Below the pieces are notes generated by a model. It was not told where the DNA came from. It saw nothing but the letters and a program-made list of their open reading frames with translations, and did no database searches. Source: Paludibacteraceae bacterium (GTDB taxonomy: Bacteria > Bacteroidota > Bacteroidia > Bacteroidales > Paludibacteraceae). From it: a stretch of DNA of 64,000 nucleotides. The stretch spans positions 1-64,000 of the forward strand of contig JAKSNW010000002.1 in assembly GCA_024405895.1 (NCBI GenBank), written 5' to 3'. Below, piece by piece: positions 51,916 through 60,816 of this stretch; position 1 is the stretch's first letter, and each line of letters opens with the position of its first letter. The translations under genes and the position numbers were made by a program.

Positions 51916-54786
51916 ATGAAAGAGAAACGCACCACACCAACTGCTCAAACCACTGAAGCACCGATGCTTAGAGTGTATGGAGCGAGGGTCAACAACCTCA
52001 AAGACATTGACGTTGAACTCCCGCTCTACAAACTGTCTGTTGTAACAGGTCGCAGTGGCAGCGGCAAGTCGTCGCTTGCTTTCGACACACTTTATGCCGA
52101 AGCGTCCCGTCGTTACATTGAGACATTCTCGTCGTATGCCCGTCACTTCATGGGTCATATCGAACGCCCCGATGTGGACGATATACAAGGTTTGTCGCCG
52201 GTCATTGCCATTGAGCAGAAGACCACCAACAAGAGTCCTCGTTCAACTGTGGGCACTGTTACAGAGATTGCCGATTTCCTGCGTCTGTTATATGCTCGTG
52301 CAGGCGAGGCTTACTCTTATCTCAGTGGCGAAAAGATGGTGCGTTACAGCGAGGAACAGATTCTGTCGCTCATTGCCAAGGAGTACAACGGTCAGGCTTG
52401 CATGCTCCTTGCCCCTATCGTAAAAGGCCGTAAGGGTCACTATCGCGAACTCTTCGAGAGTCTGCGTCGTAAAGGTTTCCTCAGTGTGCGTATCGATGGT
52501 GAGGTTAAGGAGATTATCCCTGGAATGAAGGTTGACCGCTATAAGAACCACGACATAGAACTTCTCATAGACAAGATTCTTGTTGAGGCTCAGCAAGGTC
52601 GCCGACTCAAGACAAGTTTGCAGACGGCACTTCGTCACGGTAATGGTGTGGTAATGGTTCTTCCCAAAGATGGTGAAGCACGTTTCTTCTCCACTCATCT
52701 CTCATGTCCAAAAACCGGACTTTCATACGCAGAACCAGCGCCTCATAACTTCTCATTCAATACTCCGAAAGGTGCATGTCCATGCTGCAACGGTTTGGGT
52801 GTCGTCAATTCCATAGACACTGAGAAACTCATTCCAGACCCATCACTTTCCATCGCCAAGGGTGCTATTGCTCCGCTTGGCAAGGAGAAATCTACCTTTA
52901 TCTTCCGTCAGTTGGCAGCCATTGGCGAACGTTACGATTTCGACCTCAACACACCGGTCAATGAGATTCCTGACGAGGCGATGAACGAGGTGCTCTATGG
53001 CTCACCAGAAGCACTCATGGTGAAAGGAGCGAATATTCCAGGTGGTATGATGATGGCAAGCTACGAGGGTTTGGTACGTTACCTTGAATTGCAGCAAGAG
53101 GAAAGCACCTCTGTGAAAGAGCAGCGTTGGGCAGAGCAGTTCTACCATACAACCCAGTGCCCTGAGTGCCATGGCGACCGTCTAAATGTTGAGGCTCTGA
53201 GCTATCGAATTGCGGGCAAGAATATCGCCGAAGTCAGTAGGATGGACATCATAGAGTTGCGTGAATGGATTGCCAACCTTCCGTCAAAACTGGATGAGCG
53301 CCAGCGTGCTATCGCTACCGAAATCTTGAAGGAGATAAGCACCCGTCTCGGCTTCCTTGAAGAAGTGGGATTGGGATATCTCTCCATTTCTCGCGGCACC
53401 GCAACTTTGTCAGGCGGAGAGAGTCAACGCATACATCTCGCCACACAAATCGGATCGCAGTTAGTCAATGTGCTCTACATCCTTGACGAACCGAGTATTG
53501 GACTGCATCAACGCGACAACCGCAAACTCATTGCATCGCTCAAGGAATTGCGCGATGCCGGCAACACTGTCGTTGTGGTGGAGCATGATGAGGAGATGAT
53601 GCGCGAGTCTGACTATATCGTCGACCTCGGTCCTGGTGCCGGCCGTCTGGGTGGTGAGGTGGTTTTCCAAGGCACTCCTAAACAGATGCTTAAAGCCAAG
53701 ACTTTGACTGCCAACTACCTCAATGGTGTTCGCAACATCGAGATTCCTACCAAGAGACGTGAAGGCAATGGCAAGTATCTTAATCTCTTAGGTGCCAAGG
53801 GTCACAACCTCAGAAGTGTCAACCTATGTTTGCCATTGGGTAAACTTATCTGTATGGCTGGTGTCAGCGGTAGTGGCAAGTCATCATTGGTAAGTGGTAC
53901 GCTTCATCCGGCATTATCACAGCATTTCTACCGTTCCAACGAAGAACCCCTTCCGTTCGATAAGATAGAAGGACTCGAAAATATAGATAAAGTCATCGTA
54001 GTGGACCAAGCTCCGATTGGTCGCACTCCACGCTCCAATCCGGTTACCTATTCTGGCATTTTCACTGATATCCGCAACCTGTTTGCTTCGCTCACAGAAG
54101 CCAAAATGCGTGGCTACAAAGGTGGACGTTTCTCATTCAATACCGCCGGTGGCCGTTGTGAAGTGTGTCGAGGTTCTGGATATAAGCAGTTGGAGATGAA
54201 CTTCCTGCCTAATGTTATGGTTAAGTGTGAGGCTTGTCGAGGCAGCAGGTATAATCGAGAAACCCTGGAGGTTCGCTTCAAGGGCAAATCAATTGCCGAT
54301 GTGCTCGATATGACCTTCAACCAAGCGGTTGAGTTCTTTGAGAATATGCCTTCGTTTGTTCATAAACTCGAGATGATGCAGCGTGTCGGATTGGGTTACA
54401 TCAAACTCGGACAGGCAGCAACTACCCTCTCTGGTGGCGAGAGTCAGCGCTTAAAACTGGCAACAGAACTCTCCAAACGGGATACCGGACATACCCTTTA
54501 TATCCTCGATGAATCAACCACTGGACTTCATTTTGAGGATATCAATCTCCTGCTTTCCATTATCAACAACCTTGTTGACCGTGGTAATACCGTGGTTGTC
54601 ATTGAGCATAACCTTGATGTCATTAAGTGTGCTGACCACATCATCGAAATGGGCCCTGGAGCCGGTCGCGATGGTGGCATGATAGTGGCTGAGGGTACGC
54701 CGGAACAAGTGGCGAAGTCGAAAAAGAGCGTCACAGCAGAATTTCTGCGTGAGGTGCTCGAAAAAAGCAAAAAACCAAAAGCATAG
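51916..54786 (+). CDS. uvrA: Excinuclease ABC subunit A
   Basis: Damage-sensing ATPase of nucleotide excision repair; partner of UvrB at 15185. 956 residues with two ABC modules: Walker A VTGRSGSGKSSLAFDT near residue 43 and AGVSGSGKSSLVSG near 655; ABC signatures LSGGESQRIHLA and LSGGESQRLKLA. One zinc module (CEVCRGSGYKQLEMN...CEACRGS) is complete. The first N-terminal one reads CPKTG and CPCCNGLG, one cysteine short of the usual CxxC pair, which may be a lineage feature. GldF and surE follow. Confidence 0.96.
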   Translation: MKEKRTTPTAQTTEAPMLRVYGARVNNLKDIDVELPLYKLSVVTGRSGSGKSSLAFDTLYAEASRRYIETFSSYARHFMGHIERPDVDDIQGLSPVIAIEQKTTNKSPRSTVGTVTEIADFLRLLYARAGEAYSYLSGEKMVRYSEEQILSLIAKEYNGQACMLLAPIVKGRKGHYRELFESLRRKGFLSVRIDGEVKEIIPGMKVDRYKNHDIELLIDKILVEAQQGRRLKTSLQTALRHGNGVVMVLPKDGEARFFSTHLSCPKTGLSYAEPAPHNFSFNTPKGACPCCNGLGVVNSIDTEKLIPDPSLSIAKGAIAPLGKEKSTFIFRQLAAIGERYDFDLNTPVNEIPDEAMNEVLYGSPEALMVKGANIPGGMMMASYEGLVRYLELQQEESTSVKEQRWAEQFYHTTQCPECHGDRLNVEALSYRIAGKNIAEVSRMDIIELREWIANLPSKLDERQRAIATEILKEISTRLGFLEEVGLGYLSISRGTATLSGGESQRIHLATQIGSQLVNVLYILDEPSIGLHQRDNRKLIASLKELRDAGNTVVVVEHDEEMMRESDYIVDLGPGAGRLGGEVVFQGTPKQMLKAKTLTANYLNGVRNIEIPTKRREGNGKYLNLLGAKGHNLRSVNLCLPLGKLICMAGVSGSGKSSLVSGTLHPALSQHFYRSNEEPLPFDKIEGLENIDKVIVVDQAPIGRTPRSNPVTYSGIFTDIRNLFASLTEAKMRGYKGGRFSFNTAGGRCEVCRGSGYKQLEMNFLPNVMVKCEACRGSRYNRETLEVRFKGKSIADVLDMTFNQAVEFFENMPSFVHKLEMMQRVGLGYIKLGQAATTLSGGESQRLKLATELSKRDTGHTLYILDESTTGLHFEDINLLLSIINNLVDRGNTVVVIEHNLDVIKCADHIIEMGPGAGRDGGMIVAEGTPEQVAKSKKSVTAEFLREVLEKSKKPKA

Positions 54787-54834
54787 CAATAAAACATAAG
54801 TACAAAAACAAGAATCATCATACACTCTACGATT

Positions 54835-55572
54835 ATGCATACAGTGTTCACCATTTTCAAGAAAGAATTTCGTAGTTTCTTCACCTCTGCCACCGGCTAT
54901 ATCGTGCTGGCACTTTTTCTCTTGGGCACAGGTCTCTTTCTCTGGGTTTTGCCAGGAGGTTACAACGTGATTGACGGCGGTTACGCCCAACTCGACGGCT
55001 TGTTCACGCTTGCTCCATGGCTCTATCTCTTCCTTTGTCCTGCCGTAACCATGCGTCTCTTTGCTGAGGAACGCAGTCAAGGCACACTGGAAGTGCTGTT
55101 TACCCGTCCAGCATCCAAATGGTCGTTGGTAGTAGGCAAGGCACTTTCGGGTTGGACACTTGTGGTAATGGCGCTCATCCCTACTTTGGTATGGTATGTT
55201 ACCATCAATTATATGGCAGAGCCGTTCGGCAATGTTGACCATGGTGCCTTCTGGGGCTCGTTCATTGGTCTTATCCTCCTTGCCGGTGTCTATTGCGCCG
55301 TCGGCACGTTTGCTTCTTCAGTAAGCAACAACCAGATTGTGGCATTTATTCTTGCCGCCACTCTCTGCTTCGTCCTTTTCTATGGCTTTGCTTTGGCAGG
55401 CTCACTTATCTCCAACGGCGACATCAGCCGCGTGGTCAAGAGTTTCGGCATTGACTACCACTACAAATCCATGAGTCGTGGCGTGATCTACAGTCTCGAC
55501 CTTCTGTATTTCGCCATACTCTCGCTGATGTTCGTATGGTTCACAAAGTTGCAGATAAGCAAGAAGATTTAA
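54835..55572 (+). CDS. gldF: ABC transporter permease, GldF type
   Basis: 245 residues with six membrane segments (for example ATGYIVLALFLLGTGLFLWVL, VVMALIPTLVWYVTINY). The loop between segments carries RLFAEERSQGTLEVLFTRP, the conserved ABC-2 permease motif. The sequence fits GldF of the gliding-motility GldAFG transporter. But gldG and gldA are not beside it, as they usually are; the next gene is surE. 48 bases after the uvrA stop, in the same orientation. Confidence 0.83.
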   Translation: MHTVFTIFKKEFRSFFTSATGYIVLALFLLGTGLFLWVLPGGYNVIDGGYAQLDGLFTLAPWLYLFLCPAVTMRLFAEERSQGTLEVLFTRPASKWSLVVGKALSGWTLVVMALIPTLVWYVTINYMAEPFGNVDHGAFWGSFIGLILLAGVYCAVGTFASSVSNNQIVAFILAATLCFVLFYGFALAGSLISNGDISRVVKSFGIDYHYKSMSRGVIYSLDLLYFAILSLMFVWFTKLQISKKI

Positions 55573-55610
55573 TACAACGTAAATAATATAAACCCCAATA
55601 GGTTCAGATT

Positions 55611-56366
55611 ATGATTCTCATTACCAACGACGATGGCTATCAGGCCAAAGGCATAGGCGTGGCTGTGGAACTGGCTCGTCAGTTTGACCATGTTGTAGTA
55701 GTTGCTCCCGACGGAGCACGCTCCGGTCAATCCAGTGCATTGTCTGTCAACATGCCCATCGTCTATCAAACAATACGAAAAGATGCTGATGTGGAAATTT
55801 ATGCCTGCAGTGGCACACCGGTTGACTGCGTCAAACTGGCGTTTAGTGGCATGATTCCTGGTGTAGAGCGTCCTAAAATGGTGATTTCTGGCATCAACCA
55901 TGGCTCAAACTCATCTATCAATGTGATTTATTCGGGTACGATGGGTGCTGCCATTGAGGGTTGTCTGTATGGTGTCCCTTCCGTAGGTCTCTCCATCTGT
56001 AACCACGATCTCGATGCCGATTTCTCACATGTGCTTGAACCATTCCGCAAGATTCTTGCCGATGTCTATCAAAACGGCTTGCCTATGGGTGTCTGCTTGA
56101 ATGTCAATGCGCCTAAGTCTGGCGAAATCAAGGGCATCAGCCTCTGTCGTCAGGCACGTGGACAATGGAGCGAGGAGTTTATGGCTTCGCCAACCCCAAG
56201 AGGCTACGATTGCTATTGGCTCACAGGCAAGTTCTCCAACGTGGAAACCGGTACGACAGATACTGATGAGTATGCACTTCAAAATAGCTGTGTGGCTGTT
56301 TGTCCTGTGCATACCGATATGACACACTATCCAACGATTGAATTGCTGGCGAAACGTTATGATTAA
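55611..56366 (+). CDS. surE: 5'/3'-nucleotidase SurE
   Basis: Metal-dependent nucleoside-monophosphate phosphatase linked to stationary-phase survival. N-terminal MILITNDDGYQAKGI holds the metal-ligand NDDG, and VVVAPDGARSGQSSA and GINHGSNSS are the other active-site loops. GTPVDCVKLA is conserved. 251 residues is normal. It overlaps the next small membrane gene by 8 bases. Confidence 0.95.
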   Translation: MILITNDDGYQAKGIGVAVELARQFDHVVVVAPDGARSGQSSALSVNMPIVYQTIRKDADVEIYACSGTPVDCVKLAFSGMIPGVERPKMVISGINHGSNSSINVIYSGTMGAAIEGCLYGVPSVGLSICNHDLDADFSHVLEPFRKILADVYQNGLPMGVCLNVNAPKSGEIKGISLCRQARGQWSEEFMASPTPRGYDCYWLTGKFSNVETGTTDTDEYALQNSCVAVCPVHTDMTHYPTIELLAKRYD

Positions 56367-56652
56367 GCGCATTCCCGACTCCATCTGGTTTGGTCTTGTG
56401 ATTGGTATTGTGTTACCCGTGCTGTTTGGACTGCTGTTCATACAGTTGACAAACGGTGCAGATACTATCTCATACACATTGCATAGTCTCGTTCATAGTC
56501 CAACATGGGCTGTACGGTATCTCTTCATGGCCATGCTGCCCGATTTCTTTGGCGTTTATTTCCTTAACCGCTGGGAAAAATGGCAATCATGTCGTGGCAT
56601 GATTCTTGCGATGATGCTGATGGTAATCGGCATTTTGATTCTGTCGTTCTAA
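56359..56652 (+). CDS. Small membrane protein
   Basis: 97 residues with three predicted membrane segments (FGLVIGIVLPVLFGLLFIQL, a middle one with VRYLFMAMLPDFFGVYFL, and GMILAMMLMVIGILILSF). No recognised family. The ATG at 56359 overlaps the surE stop, so translation is likely coupled. lpxB is 135 bases downstream, a gap in which I see no clear promoter. Confidence 0.65.
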   Translation: MIKRIPDSIWFGLVIGIVLPVLFGLLFIQLTNGADTISYTLHSLVHSPTWAVRYLFMAMLPDFFGVYFLNRWEKWQSCRGMILAMMLMVIGILILSF

Positions 56653-56787
56653 ACGTAACGAATAGTTGTGATTCTGATGCTTTTTTGTAGAAAGGGGTAG
56701 ATGCACAATCATCAGTTTTCTACCTTTTCATCGAAGAAAAATGGTCACAGTTTCTATATAAACGCAACGTAACAACAATAGACAGTT

Positions 56788-57909
56788 ATGCATTATTTTC
56801 TTATTGCAGGTGAGGCTTCTGGCGACCTTCATGCCGCCAACCTCATGAAGGCGCTCAAGGATATCGACGCCGATGCCAGGTTCACTTTTCTTGGAGGTGA
56901 CCTTATGGCCAAACAAGGTGGCACGCAGGTGAAAGATTATCGCGAGATGGCTTTCATGGGCATTGTCAACGTGGTGGCTAACCTCGGCAAGGTAATGCGC
57001 AATTTCAGCGACTGCGAGGAAGCGTTGCGCAAGGCAAATCCTGATGTGCTCATCTTGATTGACTACCCAAGTTTCAATCTACGTGTAGCCAAATGGGTGA
57101 AGAAGCACATGGATATACCTGTCTATTTCTATATTGCTCCGAAACTATGGGCGTGGAAGAGCTGGCGTATCAAGGCGATTCGCCGCTACATCGATGAGAT
57201 GTTCACAATCTTCCCGTTCGAAACCGAATACTTCGCTTCCAAAGGTTACACCGTTAATTACGTAGGTAATCCAACGGTAGATGCTGTAGAGGCTTACCGA
57301 CACCAACGTACCTTCGTGCCGGCATCCCAACCAACCATTGCTATCCTTGCGGGCAGTCGACGACAGGAAATAAAAGGTTGCCTGAGCACGATGATTGCTG
57401 CTGCCAAGGCTTTCCCTGACCATAAAATAGTGGTAACGACGGCGCCTTCGATAGACCAATCGTTCTATACTTCAATCATTGGTAACGACCCGACCATAAC
57501 ACTGACCTCAAACACTTACGAGGCTGTTGAACAAGCCCATGTTGCTGTGGTTAACTCTGGTACGGCAACGCTTGAGACTGCATTGCTGGGCACGCCCCAG
57601 GTTGTGGTGTATCATGTGGTTGGCGGACGCTTTGCTTCGCTGTTGCGAAAGATTCTCATCAAGATACCATACGTATCGCTTGTAAATCTGATTGGTGGCA
57701 AAGAAGTTGCTCGTGAACTTATCGCACACGAATTCACGCAGACAAATATCGAGCGCGAACTCCACCGTCTGCTTGATAACGACAGCACTTATCGTCAGCA
57801 AAAAGAAGATTATGCGAAAATTGCTCACCGTTTGGGCGGAGAAGGCACGGCGAAACGTGCGGCAAAAGTTCTTACGGAAAAGCTAAGCCTATATAAAACA
57901 GAGAAGTGA
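56788..57909 (+). CDS. lpxB: Lipid-A-disaccharide synthase
   Basis: Joins UDP-2,3-diacylglucosamine and lipid X in lipid A assembly; peripheral inner-membrane GT-B enzyme. N-terminal YFLIAGEASGDLHAANLM is the family signature, FYIAPKLWAWKSWR follows, and AGSRRQEIKGCLSTM lies in the C-terminal domain, with VVNSGTATLETALLGTP as the nucleotide-sugar site. 373 residues is normal. No other lpx genes nearby. Confidence 0.95.
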   Translation: MHYFLIAGEASGDLHAANLMKALKDIDADARFTFLGGDLMAKQGGTQVKDYREMAFMGIVNVVANLGKVMRNFSDCEEALRKANPDVLILIDYPSFNLRVAKWVKKHMDIPVYFYIAPKLWAWKSWRIKAIRRYIDEMFTIFPFETEYFASKGYTVNYVGNPTVDAVEAYRHQRTFVPASQPTIAILAGSRRQEIKGCLSTMIAAAKAFPDHKIVVTTAPSIDQSFYTSIIGNDPTITLTSNTYEAVEQAHVAVVNSGTATLETALLGTPQVVVYHVVGGRFASLLRKILIKIPYVSLVNLIGGKEVARELIAHEFTQTNIERELHRLLDNDSTYRQQKEDYAKIAHRLGGEGTAKRAAKVLTEKLSLYKTEK

Positions 57910-58053
57910 AAATAAAAAACTTCGTCTTGCAACGAAACACCATGGAAAATCTTCTTTAATATAGAAACATCCACGGATAAACTCCGTAGCTAACTGCTGC
58001 ACACAATCCGGAAATTTGATGCCTATACAGACAGAAGTATATTGACAGCCTGA

Positions 58054-58593
58054 ATGGAGCAATACAACCCACAGACCTTACAACAACTGATCAAAGGCTG
58101 CGTAGAGAATAATCGCGATGCTCAGCGAAAACTCTACGAAACCTATGCCGGAAAAATGTTGGCTATATGTGTTAGATATTGCGGCGATAGAAATACAGCC
58201 CAAGATCTTATGCATGATGGGTTTATAAATATATTTACTCACATTAAAGAGTACGGTAACAAAGGTCCGTTTGAGGGTTGGATGTGTAGAATCATGGTGA
58301 ATCAATCCATTGATTACCTCAAACGTCAACGATTGGAACTCGATGCCACAGAGGCCCATACGGAGATGCTCTATGACGATAGGCAACCGTCACCGTTTGA
58401 GCAACTCTCCGCCAAGCAGATTGTGGAGATGATAGGCAAACTGCCAAATATACAGCGACTGGTGTTCAACATGCATGCCGTTGAAGGATACACCCATGGG
58501 GAAATAGCCGAGCGCTTGGGATGCAACGAATCAACTGTCCGCTCGCATTACGCCAGGGCTAAAACAATGCTAAAAAACATGCTTGAACAATAG
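58054..58593 (+). CDS. ECF-type RNA polymerase sigma factor
   Basis: 179 residues. Region 2 (about 25-92) has the promoter-melting segment RNTAQDLMHDGFINIFTHI and FEGWMCRIMVNQSIDYL; region 4 (about 125-175) has a helix-turn-helix, YTHGEIAERLGCNESTVRSH. There is no region 3. The next gene, 29 bases on, has a short cytoplasmic N-terminus and a membrane anchor, and is the likely regulator of this sigma factor. The gene is preceded by 144 bases without a good vegetative promoter. Confidence 0.93.
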   Translation: MEQYNPQTLQQLIKGCVENNRDAQRKLYETYAGKMLAICVRYCGDRNTAQDLMHDGFINIFTHIKEYGNKGPFEGWMCRIMVNQSIDYLKRQRLELDATEAHTEMLYDDRQPSPFEQLSAKQIVEMIGKLPNIQRLVFNMHAVEGYTHGEIAERLGCNESTVRSHYARAKTMLKNMLEQ

Positions 58594-58622
58594 AGCATCA
58601 TTATTAAGAATAAAATTGAATA

Positions 58623-59945
58623 ATGCAAGATAAAGAATTTTATAAACTATTGAACGAGAAGTTGCAGGACTTCGAAATGCCCGTCGCTCCCGATAGTTGG
58701 GATGCTCTCGAAAAACGGCTTCCCGTACCTGCCGAACGTCGCGTGATTCCGCTTTGGATCAAGTGGACTGCTGCCGCTGCATGCGTTCTCATCGCTGCTC
58801 TTGTAGCTACTCCGTTCATAAGCAAACATAACGCTGAAAGCGACAATTTGACTGCTCAGGTAGAAACTGCTGTCAATACGCCGAAAACCGTGATGCCAGA
58901 AACCGCTTCTGAAACAATGCCTACTGAAGAGGCTTCAGAGCAAACGGCTGTAGAAACAACACTTAATGCATCGTTCCCTAAAGCACGCAAAACATCTCAA
59001 GTAGTGTCGAAACCGGTGAAAGAAAACAAAATGCAGAATCCTTCAGAAGCATTGCTTCATCCGGTACTTGTGGCACAGAACGAAGGACAAAATACTACCA
59101 TTTCATCGGAAAAATCTGTCACTCATAACGACGAGGTTCCTACACTTACTGAAGAGGAAGCTGTAGAATTTTTGCAACAGGCCGACAATAAAATGCGTCA
59201 ACAACTGTTGGCACAAGAGACTGAGCAGCAAACAGACAAACGTCGACATAACAATCGTGAAGCCGTTAACAAGAGTAACAATCCAACACTCGGTCTGCTT
59301 GCTTCTATGAATGCAAACGATTACCTTGGTTCTTCCAATGTAAATCGTCCAAACAGAGTGGATGCCGTGAATCCTAACAACGGTGAGGATGGCCCTATCA
59401 AACTTCCACCTCAAACCAATGAGGAAATGCGTAATGACCTTCCGTTCTCCATGGGTCTCTCTGTAGGTATTCCATTGGCAAATCGCTGGGATCTCTTCAC
59501 TGGCATCAACTATACCTACATGCATTCGCAGCGTAACGTTTCAATAGTTACGGGTGAGTCAAGCGTTTCCGACTACGACCTCCACTATCTTGGTGTTCCG
59601 GTTCAGGTTTCTTACCGTATCATCGACCGCAGTGTCATAAAATTCTACGTCTCTGCAGGTGGTGCTATGGAAAAAGGTCTGGTGCGTACGGAACATAAGA
59701 CATTTGTCAGTGAAGATGCGGTAATCACCTCACAAAAAATGCATAGTAAAGTGCCAGGTCTTCAGTGGTCGGTAGGCGGTAACATTGGTCTCTCGCTCCG
59801 ACTTTACAAAGGACTTGAATTTTATGTAGAACCTGGCTTGCAATACTATATTCCGAACACAATAAATCCTCAGCCAGAGAGTATGCGTACGGAAAATCCT
59901 TTCTTCTTCAGTCTGGGTGGCGGTCTCCGCTTCTCACTGAAATAG
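58623..59945 (+). CDS. Membrane-anchored protein with barrel-like C-terminus, putative anti-sigma partner
   Basis: 440 residues in four parts: a cytoplasmic-type N-terminus (1-42; FEMPVAPDSWDALEKRLP), one membrane helix (about 43-66), a long Thr/Glu/Gln-rich linker (about 70-260; low complexity, EEAVEFLQQADNKMRQQLL near the middle) and a C-terminal domain (about 265-440) with alternating strands (LSVGIPLANRWDLFTGINYTY, IGLSLRLYKGLEFYVEPGLQY) ending GGGLRFSLK, the look of an outer-membrane barrel. The first part resembles anti-sigma factors placed after ECF genes. Whether one chain spans both membranes cannot be told from sequence. Confidence 0.75.
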   Translation: MQDKEFYKLLNEKLQDFEMPVAPDSWDALEKRLPVPAERRVIPLWIKWTAAAACVLIAALVATPFISKHNAESDNLTAQVETAVNTPKTVMPETASETMPTEEASEQTAVETTLNASFPKARKTSQVVSKPVKENKMQNPSEALLHPVLVAQNEGQNTTISSEKSVTHNDEVPTLTEEEAVEFLQQADNKMRQQLLAQETEQQTDKRRHNNREAVNKSNNPTLGLLASMNANDYLGSSNVNRPNRVDAVNPNNGEDGPIKLPPQTNEEMRNDLPFSMGLSVGIPLANRWDLFTGINYTYMHSQRNVSIVTGESSVSDYDLHYLGVPVQVSYRIIDRSVIKFYVSAGGAMEKGLVRTEHKTFVSEDAVITSQKMHSKVPGLQWSVGGNIGLSLRLYKGLEFYVEPGLQYYIPNTINPQPESMRTENPFFFSLGGGLRFSLK

Positions 59946-60079
59946 AAAAACCTTTACAAACAGCGGACTTGCATTAAACCGTAGGCTTAAAACTTGCGTC
60001 AAAACAGCAAAAACAGCATGCTTTGGTGTGTTGGGATAAGAAAAAAAGCAATTAATGAAGTAAAAATATTTCATAACGT

Positions 60080-60110
60080 TTTGAATGCCAAAAAAAAGTA
60101 CTATATTTGC
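60080..60110 (+). promoter_or_regulatory. Promoter of the lipoprotein cluster
   Basis: TTTG at 60080-60083, 18 bases, then TATATTTGC at 60102-60110, 56 bases before the first lipoprotein start. An A-run (60090-60097) lies just upstream of the -7 element. This fits the biased codon use and likely strong expression downstream. Confidence 0.6.
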
Positions 60111-60165
60111 AGTCCTTTGCAGTAACATAAATTGAAAGAATAAACTAATTAAAATACAATACATT

Positions 60166-60771
60166 ATGAAAAAAGTAATTCTCAGTGCACTCTTTGTATG
60201 TGCAGCAATCATTGGCTTTACCTCTTGCGGTAAAGATCCAGATGTTTATGATGGTGTAGAAACTAACTTCGCTGGTGGCGAGTACTTCGGTGATCTCGTT
60301 GGCACAGGTAGCTACAACTTCGTTATGCGTTTTGAAAGCAAAAACTACACAGCTGATTCAGTTGTAAGAACAGGTGCTTACTATGTTCTCGACCTCTCTT
60401 CAGCTAACAATAAGAACCTCCTCCCATCAGAAGGTACTTATCAAGTAGTTAAAAACTTCAACTATGCTGCTGGTACAATCACTTACGGTGTAGCTGAACA
60501 CCTTGAGGAAGGTATGGGTTCATACGGTTACAGCGCTGACGCTAACCTCGGTTACCTCTTCGATGCTGGTACTGTTACAATCACAAAAACTGGCGACACT
60601 TACACTATTGACGCAGAAATTTACTCAGGCACAACCCTCGTAAAATTCCGTTATGTAGGTGCTCTCTTGTTCCAAAACAAATCAGAAAGCATGGTTAGCG
60701 CAAACCGCGCTATGCGTGCTCCTTACAACGTGGAAAACCTCAACCAAGTTGTAACCCTCATCTCTAAATAA
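60166..60771 (+). CDS. Lipoprotein, single-domain member of a local paralogous family
   Basis: 201 residues with a lipobox GFTS-C. The mature part has one copy of a domain that is repeated in the next genes: YFGDLVGTGSYNFVMRF, an aromatic-rich line, then AYYVLDLSSA, GTYQV, G-T-I-x-Y-G, and a closing TVTITKTGDTYTIDAE with a final strand ...FRYVGAL. The C-terminus (NRAMRAPYNVENL) is basic. Function unknown. Codon use is biased to GCT, GGT, AAC and TAC, as in highly expressed genes. It shares a promoter with the next gene, 45 bases on. Confidence 0.8.
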   Translation: MKKVILSALFVCAAIIGFTSCGKDPDVYDGVETNFAGGEYFGDLVGTGSYNFVMRFESKNYTADSVVRTGAYYVLDLSSANNKNLLPSEGTYQVVKNFNYAAGTITYGVAEHLEEGMGSYGYSADANLGYLFDAGTVTITKTGDTYTIDAEIYSGTTLVKFRYVGALLFQNKSESMVSANRAMRAPYNVENLNQVVTLISK

Positions 60772-60816
60772 GAATAGTAATTCACAAAAATAATTAACAA
60801 CAAATTTTTTTTCATC

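Noticed and set aside
57910..58053. tRNA or small RNA gene
   Set aside because: Checked this gap and other short gaps by eye for cloverleaf elements (GGTTCGAATCC-type T arm); none seen. A covariance-model scan would be needed to be certain.
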